DNA from: Micrococcales bacterium 73-13
Lineage (GTDB): Bacteria; Actinomycetota; Actinomycetes; Actinomycetales; Microbacteriaceae
DNA length: 49,967 nt
Direction: 5' to 3'
NCBI GenBank assembly: GCA_001898855.1
Contig: MKVN01000038.1
Coordinates: forward strand, 1-49,967
Shown: in pieces, positions 1 to 7,689 of the stretch
How the letters are laid out: every line of letters starts with the position of its first letter
Position numbering within the stretch: the stretch's first letter is position 1
The notes under the pieces: model-generated
The model's database searches: none
What the model saw: the letters and a program-made list of their open reading frames with translations, nothing else
What the model was told of the DNA's origin: nothing
Program-made: the position numbers and the translations under genes

Positions 1-414
1 CGGCCCGTGATGGTGGTCGGCGACGGGGTGAACGACGCCCCGGTGCTGGCCGCCTCCGACATCGGCGTTGCGATGGGCGCGAAGGGCGCGACCGCGGCTG
101 GTGATGCCGCTGACGTGGTGATCCTTGTCGACTCGCTCAGCAAGGTGGTCGACGCCGTGTCGATCGGGCGGCACACGCTTCGCGTCGCGCTGACGGCGAT
201 CTGGCTCGGCATCGGCCTCAGCGTGGGCCTCATGGTCATCGCTATGACGGGCGCCATCCCCGCCGTTGCCGGCGCTCTCACGCAGGAGCTCGTGGATCTC
301 GCAACGATCCTTTACGCGCTCCGCGCGCTGGGCGGCCCTCCGAGCGGACTCCCCGCTGCCGCACCGCCGCCGTCACGCCGATCAGACACGGAGTCCGACT
401 CGCACCGCCTGTGA
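1..414 (+). CDS. Heavy-metal P-type ATPase, C-terminal fragment (5' end outside window)
   Basis: The reading frame is open from base 1 and ends in TGA at 412-414. It starts inside the hinge motif GDGVNDAP of the P domain, which binds Mg2+ near the phosphorylated aspartate in P-type ATPases. It then has ASDIGVAMG and ends with the last pair of membrane helices, typical of P1B metal pumps. A proline- and serine-rich tail follows the last helix. The substrate (Cd/Zn/Pb, Cu or other) cannot be told, because the metal-binding helices and the N-terminal domains lie upstream of the window. The neighbouring VIT, ChrA and arsenic genes fit a metal-resistance island. Confidence 0.9.
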   Translation, partial: RPVMVVGDGVNDAPVLAASDIGVAMGAKGATAAGDAADVVILVDSLSKVVDAVSIGRHTLRVALTAIWLGIGLSVGLMVIAMTGAIPAVAGALTQELVDLATILYALRALGGPPSGLPAAAPPPSRRSDTESDSHRL

Positions 415-523
415 CGCTCTGAAACCCGAGCACCACGACTGGAATCTGCGGGCGACGAGCCGAGGTGCAGGGTTGCCTCTCCTTCCTGGCGGCAGGAGAA
501 CTACCGAACTACCGTGAGGAGCC
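415..523. other. Short intergenic gap
   Basis: This gap lies between the ATPase fragment and the VIT gene. The only signal seen is the ribosome-binding sequence GAGGAG at its right end. No hairpin terminator is evident. Confidence 0.5.
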
Positions 524-1249
524 GTGACGACGCAATCCCCTCCATACCGGCATTCCGGCGAGCCTCACGCATCGGGGCTCGCGCAGCGACTCAACTGGCT
601 GCGCGCAGGAGTGCTGGGAGCGAACGACGGGATCGTGTCCACGGCGGCGGTCGTCGTCGGCGTGGCCGGAGCGACAGCGGAGGTCACGCCAGTGTTACTG
701 GCGGGGGCCGCGGCCCTGGTCGGCGGGGCTATCTCAATGGCGCTCGGCGAGTACGTCTCGGTGTCCAGCCAGCGGGACAGCGAGCGGGCTCTCATCCAGA
801 AGGAGCGGCGCGAGCTGGAGGAGGATCCCGAGGCCGAGCTCAAGGAGCTGGTCGGGCTCTACGAGGAGCAGGGCCTCACCCCCGGAACCGCCCGCCTGGT
901 GGCGACGGAGCTGACCGAGCGCGACGCGCTCAAGGCCCACCTGGCGCTCGAGCTGAACATCGACCAGGAGGACGTCGTCAGCCCCTGGCACGCCGCCTTC
1001 GCCTCGCTGATCGCGTTCACGGTCGGCGCCGTGCTGCCGCTGCTGACGATCCTGCTGCTGCCGCACCCGGCGCGCATCGTGTGGACCTTCGTCGGCGTGC
1101 TCCTCGCCCTGGCGGTCACCGGATACGTCGCGGCCTGGATCGGCGGCTCGAATCGATGGCGGGCCGTGGCGCGCCTGGTGATCGGCGGCGCGCTCGCCCT
1201 AGGAGCGACCTTCCTGGTCGGCTCGCTGTTCGGCACGGTCATCGGCTGA
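524..1249 (+). CDS. VIT1/CCC1 family transporter (Fe/Mn type)
   Basis: This 241-residue membrane protein matches the VIT/CCC1 family, which moves Fe2+ or Mn2+ out of the cytosol. The N-terminal stretch LNWLRAGVLGANDGIVSTAA is the family signature. GAISMALGEYVSVSSQRDSE follows as the second helix and leads into the charged metal-binding cytosolic region rich in Glu (about residues 85-150). Three C-terminal helices follow. The GTG start is chosen because GAGGAG lies just upstream and the conserved core begins soon after. It is convergent with chrA (23 bases between stops). In this island it probably adds metal detoxification. The substrate is inferred from the family. Confidence 0.88.
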   Translation: MTTQSPPYRHSGEPHASGLAQRLNWLRAGVLGANDGIVSTAAVVVGVAGATAEVTPVLLAGAAALVGGAISMALGEYVSVSSQRDSERALIQKERRELEEDPEAELKELVGLYEEQGLTPGTARLVATELTERDALKAHLALELNIDQEDVVSPWHAAFASLIAFTVGAVLPLLTILLLPHPARIVWTFVGVLLALAVTGYVAAWIGGSNRWRAVARLVIGGALALGATFLVGSLFGTVIG

Positions 1250-1272
1250 CCCGGCGCGGGCTCACCCCTTGC

Positions 1273-2490
1273 TCACAGCACGGCCCAGCCGATGAGGCCC
1301 GCGGCGATGACGACCGCCCAGGCTGGCGCCTTCCACGATGTCAGGGCGACGAACCCGGCGGCGGCGATCCCGAGGGCCGCGACCGATGTGACCCCTTCGG
1401 TGAACACCGGCGTGTAGAGCGCTGCGGCGAGGATGCCAACCACGCCGGCGCTCACGCCCATGAGCGCCCGCTGCGCGAGCGGAGCGCGACGCAGCCGGTC
1501 CCAGAACGGCAGCACCCCGACCACGAGGAGAGTCGCGGGTAGGAAGATCGCAACCAGCGCGATCCCGGCGCCAAGCAGCCCGGACGGCGGGCTCGTGGTC
1601 ACGGCGCCGAGGTAGGCGGCGAAAGTGAACAAGGGACCGGGGACCGCCTGTGCGGCACCGTAGCCGGCGAGCAACACGTCCTGATCGATGAGGCCGGTCT
1701 GCACGGTCCCGGCTTCCAGTAGCGGCAGCACGACGTGACCCCCGCCGAACACGAGCGCCCCGGCGCGGTAGAACACGTCGAACAGGCGGGCGGCTCCGTC
1801 GCCGGTCGCCGCTGACAGCGCCGGGAGGCCGGCGAGCAGTACCGCGAAGACGGCCAGGCTTGCGATTGCGGCCCAGCGGGGCACTCGCACGATGAACGGC
1901 TCCGACTCCGATGCCGTGGCTGCCTGTGGCCGCAACCACGCCAGCCCGACGCATCCGGCGGCGGCAATCACGGCGACCTGCACGAAAGCGCTCGGGACGA
2001 GCAGCACCACGATCATGCCCGCCACGGCGATCGTCGCCCGCTTCGCATCCGGAGTCAGCGTTCTCGCCATCCCGAGCACGGCGTGGGCGACCGCCGCGAC
2101 CGCCGCGGCCTTCACTCCGTGAATCCATCCGGCGCTCGACAGGTCGCCGAGCGCGGTGACCCCGTAGGCGAACGCGACCAGCAGGATCGCCGACGGCAGG
2201 GTGAACGCCGCCCACGCCGCCAGCAGTCCGCCGAACCCTGCCCGTTGCAGTCCGATCGCCATGCCGACCTGACTGGACGCCGGGCCGGGCAGGAACTGGC
2301 ACAGCGCCACCAGGTCCGCGTAGGCGCGGTCGCCCAGCCACTTGCGACGCTCCACGAACGCCTCACGGAAGTAGCCCAGGTGCGCGACCGGGCCGCCGAA
2401 GGAGGTCAGTCCCAGGCGCAGGAACACGAGGAACACCTCTCCGACCGTGCCGGGGTGGCGGCGCCCGCCGGTCGAGGGGGAAAGGCTCAT
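1273..2490 (-). CDS. chrA: Chromate transporter, ChrA family (two-domain form)
   Basis: The 405-residue protein has two CHR domains in tandem, as in long-chain ChrA proteins that export chromate across the inner membrane. The first has SFGGPVAHLGYFREAF and CQFLPGPASSQVGMAIG. The second has FGGGHVVLPLLE and QAVPGPLFTFAAYLG. Both carry the family's FGG and PGP motifs. It starts 30 bases after the flavoprotein gene stops on the same strand, so it is probably the third gene of the aquaglyceroporin-flavoprotein-chrA operon. That would place chromate export under the arsenic-controlled promoter, which is an inference. Some CHR proteins have other substrates. Confidence 0.9.
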   Translation of the reverse strand: MSLSPSTGGRRHPGTVGEVFLVFLRLGLTSFGGPVAHLGYFREAFVERRKWLGDRAYADLVALCQFLPGPASSQVGMAIGLQRAGFGGLLAAWAAFTLPSAILLVAFAYGVTALGDLSSAGWIHGVKAAAVAAVAHAVLGMARTLTPDAKRATIAVAGMIVVLLVPSAFVQVAVIAAAGCVGLAWLRPQAATASESEPFIVRVPRWAAIASLAVFAVLLAGLPALSAATGDGAARLFDVFYRAGALVFGGGHVVLPLLEAGTVQTGLIDQDVLLAGYGAAQAVPGPLFTFAAYLGAVTTSPPSGLLGAGIALVAIFLPATLLVVGVLPFWDRLRRAPLAQRALMGVSAGVVGILAAALYTPVFTEGVTSVAALGIAAAGFVALTSWKAPAWAVVIAAGLIGWAVL

Positions 2491-2520
2491 CGCGCTCAGT
2501 CTGCCCCAGTCACTTGACGC

Positions 2521-3906
2521 TCACTGGACCAGCACCCTTGAGTTCGCGGCCGACCACGCCTGCGCTGCGACCTGCACGGCATCCCACGGCGAGCCCAGCG
2601 GCGGGGTGTAGGAGAGGTCGAGGTCGTCGAACTGCTCGATGGTCAACCCGGCGTAGAGGGCGGCGGCGAAGGTGTCGACGCGCTTGGCGACCTCGGTGCC
2701 GCGCTTGCCGACGAGCTGCGCACCGAGCAGGCGGCCGTTGCCGGTGTCGCCGGTGATGCGGAAGTGGATCGGGTGGGCGCCGGGGTAGTACCGCTTGTGG
2801 TCGTCCGCCGCTGCGGTCACCGTCCCCGGCGCGTATCCGGCTGCTTCTGCCTCGTGGTCGCGGAGCCCCGTGCGCGCAGCGACGAGATCGAAGACCTTGA
2901 CAACCTGGGTGCCAACTGAGCCGGCGAAGGCCCGGTCGCCGCCCAGAGCGTTCTCCCCGGCGATCCGGCCCTGCTTGTGCGAGGTCGTCCCCAGGGGCAG
3001 GTAGGTCACTCCGAGGAGACGGTGGTGGGTGATGATGCCGTCCCCGGCGGCCCAGACGTGCGGGAGCCCGGTGCGCATGTGCTCGTCCACGACGACCGCG
3101 CGGCCGGCGCCGAGGCTCGCCCCGGCCTGCTCGAGCAGTTCGGTGTTCGGCCGCACTCCCACGACGACGAGCACGAGGTCCGCGGTCTGCGTGAACGGCG
3201 CTCCGTCGCGGGTGCCGGTGACAGTGAGCCCGGCCGGGGTCTTCTCGATCCCGGTCACGGTCGAGCCGGTGACGACTTCGACGCCGTGCGCCGTCAGCTC
3301 GTCTCGTACCAGGGCACCGAGTCCGGGGTCGAGGGTGGAGAGCACTTCAGGTCCGCGCTGGAGCTGGGTGACCTGCATGCCGCGTGTGATGAAGGCTTCG
3401 GCCATCTCCAGGCCGACGTAGCCGGCGCCGACGATGATCGCCGACTGCGGCTGCCGGGTGGTGAGGTCGTGGTCGAGGGCGAAGGTGTCGCCCATCGAAT
3501 GGATGACATGCACCCCGTCCTCCGGGGTCAGCGCGTCGAGCCCGGCGATCCCGGCATGGGAGGGGAGCGCGCCGGTGCCGACGATCAGCTCGTCGTAGGC
3601 CAGATCCTCGAACGTGCCGTCCGGGGTGCGGACGGTGAGCCGGCGACCGGCGACGTCGATGCTCGTGGCGAAGGTGTTGAGGCGCAGCCGCATGCCGGTG
3701 GCCTCCAGGTCGGCGCTCGTGCGGTGCGCGAGCGACTGCCACGGGGCGACCTCGCCGGTGAAGTAGTAGGGGATGCCGCAGATGGAGAAGTTCGGGTACT
3801 CGTCTGCTACCACCACGGTCACGTCGGTGGTCGGGTCGAGTTCGCGGGCGCGGAGCGCGGCGGAGATGCCGGCGTCGGAGCCGCCGATGGCGATCAGATG
3901 GGTCAT
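2521..3906 (-). CDS. FAD-dependent pyridine nucleotide-disulfide oxidoreductase (CoA-disulfide-reductase-like)
   Basis: This 461-residue flavoprotein has an N-terminal dinucleotide fold (IAIGGSDAGISAALRA), a second NAD(P)H fold (IIVGAGYVGLEMAEAF), the FAD motif VWAAGDG and a C-terminal dimerisation domain. Cys43 in FSICGIPYYF matches the single active-site cysteine of CoA disulfide reductases and NADH oxidases of this family. The reading frame runs further upstream, but the ATG at 3906 begins the conserved fold and overlaps the aquaglyceroporin stop in an ATGA junction, so the two are translationally coupled. Homologues recur in actinobacterial arsenic operons, but their exact reaction is not settled. 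Possible roles are reduction of mycothiol or CoA mixed disulfides, or of an arsenic-thiol adduct. Confidence 0.85.
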   Translation of the reverse strand: MTHLIAIGGSDAGISAALRARELDPTTDVTVVVADEYPNFSICGIPYYFTGEVAPWQSLAHRTSADLEATGMRLRLNTFATSIDVAGRRLTVRTPDGTFEDLAYDELIVGTGALPSHAGIAGLDALTPEDGVHVIHSMGDTFALDHDLTTRQPQSAIIVGAGYVGLEMAEAFITRGMQVTQLQRGPEVLSTLDPGLGALVRDELTAHGVEVVTGSTVTGIEKTPAGLTVTGTRDGAPFTQTADLVLVVVGVRPNTELLEQAGASLGAGRAVVVDEHMRTGLPHVWAAGDGIITHHRLLGVTYLPLGTTSHKQGRIAGENALGGDRAFAGSVGTQVVKVFDLVAARTGLRDHEAEAAGYAPGTVTAAADDHKRYYPGAHPIHFRITGDTGNGRLLGAQLVGKRGTEVAKRVDTFAAALYAGLTIEQFDDLDLSYTPPLGSPWDAVQVAAQAWSAANSRVLVQ

Positions 3907-4598
3907 GGCTGAGCCTTTCGATTCGGGAACAGCAGGAGCACAAGCCCGACGCCCACGGCGCCGCCGACGAGTTGGGCGGCGAGGAACCACAGTGCGGAGG
4001 TCGGGGCGATGCCGGCGAATGTGTCGGTGAAGATGCGGCCGATGGTCACGGCGGGGTTGGCGAACGAGGTGGACGAGGTGAACCAGTACGCGGCCCCGAT
4101 GTACGCGCCGACTGCCGGAGCGATCAGGGCGGCGCGGCCGGTGCGGGCCAGGGCGAAGATCGTCAGGATCAGCCCGGCGGTGGCGACGACCTCGCCGAGC
4201 GCCTGCCCCGGCGTCGCCCGGTCGGTCGCGGACAGCGCGGCCGGAACCCCGAACATCAGGTTCGCCAGCAGCGCCCCGCCGATGCCGCCGATGATCTGCG
4301 CCACGAGGTACACCGCGATCTCCCTGCCGCGGTGTCGGGCGCCGAGGGCGCGGTCGGCGAGGGTGACGACCGGGTTGAGGTGCGCGCCGGAGACGGGCTG
4401 GAAGATCAGGATCAGTACCGTCAGCCCGAGCGCGGTGGCGATCGAGTTCTCCAAGAGCTGGAGTCCGACATCACCGGGCGAGAGACGCTGGGCGGCGATC
4501 CCCGAGCCGACGACGACCGTCACGAGTAGGCCGGTGCCCAGCAACTCGGCGGCAGCGCGCCGCCACAGCGGAGCGCGGGCAACGGTGGTGGTGTTCAT
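3903..4598 (-). CDS. MIP-family aquaglyceroporin of the arsenic operon (AqpS-like)
   Basis: This 231-residue membrane channel has six predicted helices. The two half-helix motifs of the aquaporin fold are NPV in GAHLNPVVTL and NPA in SFANPAVTIGR. It is the first gene of the minus-strand operon and diverges from the arsR-arsC fusion across 47 bases. No ArsB or Acr3 arsenite pump is seen. In rhizobial ars operons an aquaglyceroporin (AqpS) replaces the pump and lets arsenite made by ArsC flow out of the cell. The same role is inferred here from the context. The NPV variant of the first motif also occurs in some AqpS-like proteins. Glycerol or water transport alone cannot be excluded. Confidence 0.87.
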   Translation of the reverse strand: MNTTTVARAPLWRRAAAELLGTGLLVTVVVGSGIAAQRLSPGDVGLQLLENSIATALGLTVLILIFQPVSGAHLNPVVTLADRALGARHRGREIAVYLVAQIIGGIGGALLANLMFGVPAALSATDRATPGQALGEVVATAGLILTIFALARTGRAALIAPAVGAYIGAAYWFTSSTSFANPAVTIGRIFTDTFAGIAPTSALWFLAAQLVGGAVGVGLVLLLFPNRKAQP

Positions 4599-4645
4599 CG
4601 CTGCCCATCTTGACCACTTCCGTTCGCTCAGTCAAACTTGAGGTA
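4599..4645. promoter_or_regulatory. Divergent arsenic promoters with inverted-repeat operator
   Basis: On the plus strand, TTGACC (4610-4615) and CAAACT (4633-4638) are 17 bases apart, and the fusion ATG follows 7 bases later (leaderless). On the minus strand, TTGACT (4635-4630) and CAAGAT (4612-4607) are also 17 bases apart, with the channel ATG 8 bases on. TTGAC (4610-4614) and GTCAA (4631-4635) form an inverted repeat. A second one, TCAA-AC-TTGA (4632-4641), covers the plus -10. One ArsR dimer bound here could shut both directions. The binding is inferred, not shown. Confidence 0.6.
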
Positions 4646-5323
4646 ATGAACATTGAGGAAACGAGCCTTGCGGGTCGGGTCGCCAAATATGCGGCGCTGG
4701 CCGATCCGGTGCGGCTGCGGATCGTGGACCTGCTCACCCTGGGCGATGTCGCCCCGGTCGAGCTGCAAGGCGAACTCGGCGTCTCATCGAGCCTGCTCGC
4801 CCATCACCTGAACCAGCTCGAGGGCGCGGGGCTGATCGTGCGGACAAGGTCGGAGGCCGACCGGCGCCGCACCTATCTCCACCTCGCGCCCGGCGCGCTC
4901 GACGGCCTCACCCCCTCCCCGACGCTCGGTGTACGGCGGGTGGTGTTCGTCTGCACCGGCAACTCCGCACGCTCCCAGCTCGCCGCCGCGCTCTGGCACG
5001 ACACCAGCGATGTGCCCGTGGCCTCAGCGGGCACGCACCCGGCCGAACAGATCGAGCCGGGCGCGATCGCCGCCGCGAACCGGCACGGCCTCACCCTCCA
5101 AGCCCGCACCCCGCGCGGCCTGGACGACGTGCTCGGCGCCGACGACTTCGTGGTGACGGTGTGCGACACGGCGCACGAGGAACTCGGCGACGCCGGGCGG
5201 GTGCATTGGTCGGTGCCCGACCCGGTGCGCGACGGATCGGACGCCGCGTTCGATGCCGCGTTCGAGGACATCGCCGCCCGCATCCAGAGCCTCGCGCCCC
5301 GGCTGACCACGACGAAGGGATGA
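4646..5323 (+). CDS. ArsR-type repressor fused to a low-molecular-weight phosphatase/ArsC domain
   Basis: Residues 10-85 form an ArsR winged-helix domain (LADPVRLRIVDLL, ELGVSSSLLAHHLNQLEGAGLI). Residues 97-220 form an LMW-phosphatase-like domain. Its CX5R loop is Cys103 to Arg109 (VCTGNSAR) and its general-acid loop contains Asp192 (VPDPVRDG). The ATG at 4646 is preferred over in-frame 4610 because it starts the domain and fits the promoter spacing. The ArsR domain has no cysteine, so the usual Cys-based arsenite site is absent. The only cysteines are 103 and 173, both in the phosphatase part. The stop overlaps the next gene in an ATGA junction. The sensing mechanism, and whether the second domain is an active reductase, are open. 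Confidence 0.85.
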   Translation: MNIEETSLAGRVAKYAALADPVRLRIVDLLTLGDVAPVELQGELGVSSSLLAHHLNQLEGAGLIVRTRSEADRRRTYLHLAPGALDGLTPSPTLGVRRVVFVCTGNSARSQLAAALWHDTSDVPVASAGTHPAEQIEPGAIAAANRHGLTLQARTPRGLDDVLGADDFVVTVCDTAHEELGDAGRVHWSVPDPVRDGSDAAFDAAFEDIAARIQSLAPRLTTTKG

Positions 5324-5988
5324 CGACGATGCCCGACGAGCACGAGCGCCACGCGACGATCACCATCGACCAGGAAGCGGCCCTCGCCACCAGCGCCGAG
5401 CGCCTGACGCGGGAGTTCGCAGGCACCTTCGGGCGGGAGACGATCGACCGCTTCCTGCACGCCTCCTACACCGACCTCGCGCAGCGTGCGACCGTGCCGA
5501 ACTACCTGCCGCTGCTGACCGAGAAGTTCGCCCGGCAACGCCTGCGCGCGCTCGCCAAGGTCGACGGGCTGCACCTGACGGGCACGCCGACCGTGCTGTT
5601 CCTGTGCGTCCACAACGCCGGCCGCTCGCAGATGGCCCTCGGCTTCTTCCAGCACCACGCCGGCGACCGGGCGATCGGCTGGTCCGGCGGCTCAGAGCCC
5701 GGCGAGCAGATCAACCCGGTCGCCGTTCAGGTCATGGCCGAACGGGGCATCGACATCGCCGGCGAGTTCCCCAAGCCCTGGACCGACGAGATCGTGCGGG
5801 CGGCGGACGCGGTGATCACGATGGGCTGCGGCGATGCCTGCCCGATCTTCCCCGGCAAGCGGTACGAGGAATGGACGCTACCCGATCCCGCGGGCTGGAC
5901 CCCGGACGGGGTGCGGCCGGTGCGCGACGAGATCGAGCGCCGCGTGCTGAACCTGCTGGCCGAACTCGGCGTCCCCTCCCGCGCCTGA
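5320..5988 (+). CDS. arsC: Arsenate reductase ArsC (LMW-phosphatase type, with N-terminal helical domain)
   Basis: The 222-residue protein has an N-terminal helical domain (about 18-85) and an LMW-phosphatase fold. The CX5R phosphate-binding loop is Cys96-Arg102 (LCVHNAGR). A second cysteine pair is Cys170 and Cys174 (MGCGDACPIFPG), and the acid-loop Asp189 lies in LPDPAG. This is the architecture of actinobacterial arsenate reductases that use mycothiol/mycoredoxin or thioredoxin to turn arsenate into arsenite. The ATG at 5320 overlaps the stop of the fusion gene. An in-frame ATG at 5329 is a weaker alternative. The arsenite produced would leave through the divergently encoded channel. Confidence 0.92.
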   Translation: MTTMPDEHERHATITIDQEAALATSAERLTREFAGTFGRETIDRFLHASYTDLAQRATVPNYLPLLTEKFARQRLRALAKVDGLHLTGTPTVLFLCVHNAGRSQMALGFFQHHAGDRAIGWSGGSEPGEQINPVAVQVMAERGIDIAGEFPKPWTDEIVRAADAVITMGCGDACPIFPGKRYEEWTLPDPAGWTPDGVRPVRDEIERRVLNLLAELGVPSRA

Positions 5989-6007
5989 CAGTCGACTTCC
6001 ACAAGCA

Positions 6008-6053
6008 CCGGACCCGCTCCCTGCCAGTCGCGGGGTCGGGGCGGAGGCCGCAA
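6008..6053. repeat. Structured direct repeat, copy A
   Basis: This copy is about 85% identical to 7744-7789 in the same orientation. Both copies contain the inverted repeat GACCCGC...GCGGGGTC (one bulge) around a short variable loop (CAG here, TGT in copy B) and continue to GCAA. A GGCATCCG sequence follows both copies further downstream. The two copies flank the toxin-antitoxin pair. Function unknown. Confidence 0.7.
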
Positions 6054-6094
6054 TGCCCGAACCGGCTTGTGGCATCCGGCGCGATCGCGCAGAC

Positions 6095-6122
6095 TCGGGT
6101 ATCGGGTATCGGGTATCGGGTT
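6095..6122. repeat. Tandem heptamer repeat, four units
   Basis: The unit TCGGGTA occurs three times and is followed by TCGGGTT, with no bases between units. It lies in noncoding island DNA. It could be slippage-prone sequence or an iterated protein-binding site. Nothing further can be supported. Confidence 0.8.
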
Positions 6123-6325
6123 TGGCGGCGTCTCGGCAGGCTCGTTCTCATGTGCTACCGACCGCGTAGGTCCATGAATCCTGAGGGAGTTGTCCACGCG
6201 GCCACCCGGCGACTCGCCCGTATTTTACGGGCCAGAACGTGCTTTCGTGATCCGGCGGGGACAGGGGTGTCGAACAGTTCTACTCCCACGTCGTCGCCGT
6301 GAGTGGGGGAACGATAGGCGTCCTC

Positions 6326-7375
6326 TCAGCGTCCGATGCTCGGTGGTTCGTTACCGGGCGCGTCACGCGACGGAGCTGGACGATAGGGCGGGAGTGAGCG
6401 CCGAAGGGTCTGCCCGATCCGTCCGACGATCCCCGGCGGCTCGGGCACGGCGACCTTCAGTGCGATCCGGCGGTGGGTCTGCTGCTCTTCCAGCGCCCGC
6501 ACGTCGGCACTGGGGTCGGAGGCGGCCAGCTCGATCATGCGGGCGGCGTCGTCTTGCAGCCGCCGGTAGGCCGACGCGGTCCTCGGGCTGAGGTAGCCGC
6601 GCCGGGCGTGAGCGGCGCCGAATACGGCGCCGTAGTCCGCGAGCCAGGCAACGGCCTCGACCGGGGTGAGCTCTCGGGTCTGCTCGCTGCGCAGCACCTC
6701 GGCCGCGTGGGGCTCGTGCTCCCATGCGCCGGATTCGGTGCGGTGGTTGTCGTAGAGGCGGCGGTCGCGGGTGTAGACCTGGATGCGGGCGACGGCGGGC
6801 AGGGCCTCCAGCGCGGCCACGACCTCGGGTGAGCCGGCCAGCGCCGTCTCGTGCGCCTCGGGCGGGGTCCAGCGGCCGACCTCGCCGCGCCGGGCGCGCA
6901 GGAACCGTTCTTCCGCGGCCAGGCGCGACACCGGGGCGGGCGTGGCGACGGCGACGACTTCGACCCGGTAACCGGCCTCCGCGAACCGGGCCGCGGTGTC
7001 GATGACCATCGCTGGATCGCGGAAGGTGCCTTCCAGCAGCACCGGGTAGCCGTGCTCGATCGCATGGTCCAGGGCGAGGCGGATGAGCCCGCTGGAGGTT
7101 GGCGCGGTCGCGGCCGGCATCGCCAGCGGGTCGTTCACCGCGAGATCCCGGTAGCCGGGGTGGTAGGCGCGCAGGTCATCCCCGGTGATGGACACCAGCT
7201 CGGGGTGCTCCGCGAGGATCGCCGCCTGCGCCCTCGTCTTGCCCGCGGCGGGCTGGCCGCCGAGCAGTACCAGGAGCCGGTCGCCGGTCGGGACCGGCGG
7301 GAAGATCGCCTGCCGCGCGGCGGCGTCGAACACCTGCCGCAGCCGCGCCTCGTCGGAGGCGACGGGTTCGGTCAC
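6326..7375 (-). CDS. Zeta-toxin family kinase
   Basis: The 349-residue protein has the zeta-toxin/PezT P-loop GGQPAAGKT (residues 39-47) after LLVLLG. Next come SITGDDLRAYHPGY, with the Asp that activates UDP-N-acetylglucosamine in the family, and LLEGTFRDP. Zeta toxins phosphorylate UDP-GlcNAc sugars and block peptidoglycan synthesis. The C-terminal third (about 230-349) is extra compared with minimal zeta domains and ends in a Pro/Arg-rich tail. Its start overlaps the stop of the upstream small gene (ATGA at 7375-7372), the usual arrangement of antitoxin then toxin. The role is inferred from the family. Confidence 0.85.
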   Translation of the reverse strand: MTEPVASDEARLRQVFDAAARQAIFPPVPTGDRLLVLLGGQPAAGKTRAQAAILAEHPELVSITGDDLRAYHPGYRDLAVNDPLAMPAATAPTSSGLIRLALDHAIEHGYPVLLEGTFRDPAMVIDTAARFAEAGYRVEVVAVATPAPVSRLAAEERFLRARRGEVGRWTPPEAHETALAGSPEVVAALEALPAVARIQVYTRDRRLYDNHRTESGAWEHEPHAAEVLRSEQTRELTPVEAVAWLADYGAVFGAAHARRGYLSPRTASAYRRLQDDAARMIELAASDPSADVRALEEQQTHRRIALKVAVPEPPGIVGRIGQTLRRSLPPYRPAPSRDAPGNEPPSIGR

Positions 7376-7689
7376 GCGATCCGGCGGCTCGCCTGGCCGG
7401 TCAGGGCGTCGATCTCATCGAGCCATGCCTGCTGCTGGGCGATCAGCCCGAGCCGGTCGTCGGGGTCCAGCGCCGTGCGCTGCTGGTTCACCAGGCGCAC
7501 CCGCGCGGCCCAATACTCGCGCTCGCGCTCGTCGGTCGTGGCGAGCTGCCGTTCGATCAGGACGGAGGCCAGGGTGGTCGCGCCTTGGGCGGTCATGTCG
7601 TAGAGAGCCACATCGCTCACGCGGGGCTCGTCGTCGTACCAGGCGCGCAGGGACTCGGCCGGGATCGCGCTCGGAATCGTCACGCTCAT
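7372..7689 (-). CDS. Small protein before zeta toxin, probable antitoxin
   Basis: The 105-residue acidic helical protein is encoded directly upstream of the zeta-type kinase and overlaps it by four bases. It is not recognisably epsilon or PezA: there is no helix-turn-helix at its start. It has a coiled, charged middle (ATTDEREREYWAARVRLVNQ) and a Q-rich segment (LGLIAQQQAWLDEID). Position, overlap and size argue that it neutralises the toxin. This has not been shown for the sequence itself. The gene may be autoregulated through repeat copy B, which lies 55 bases upstream. Confidence 0.6.
   Translation of the reverse strand: MSVTIPSAIPAESLRAWYDDEPRVSDVALYDMTAQGATTLASVLIERQLATTDEREREYWAARVRLVNQQRTALDPDDRLGLIAQQQAWLDEIDALTGQASRRIA

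Larger units (their letters stand above)
5989..6325. other. Intergenic region with repeats (island)
   Basis: This 337-base gap lies between arsC and the end of the zeta toxin gene. It holds one copy of the structured repeat (6008-6053), four heptamers TCGGGTA/TCGGGTT (6095-6122), and otherwise AT-richer sequence with no convincing gene. No clear terminator is seen. Confidence 0.6.
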
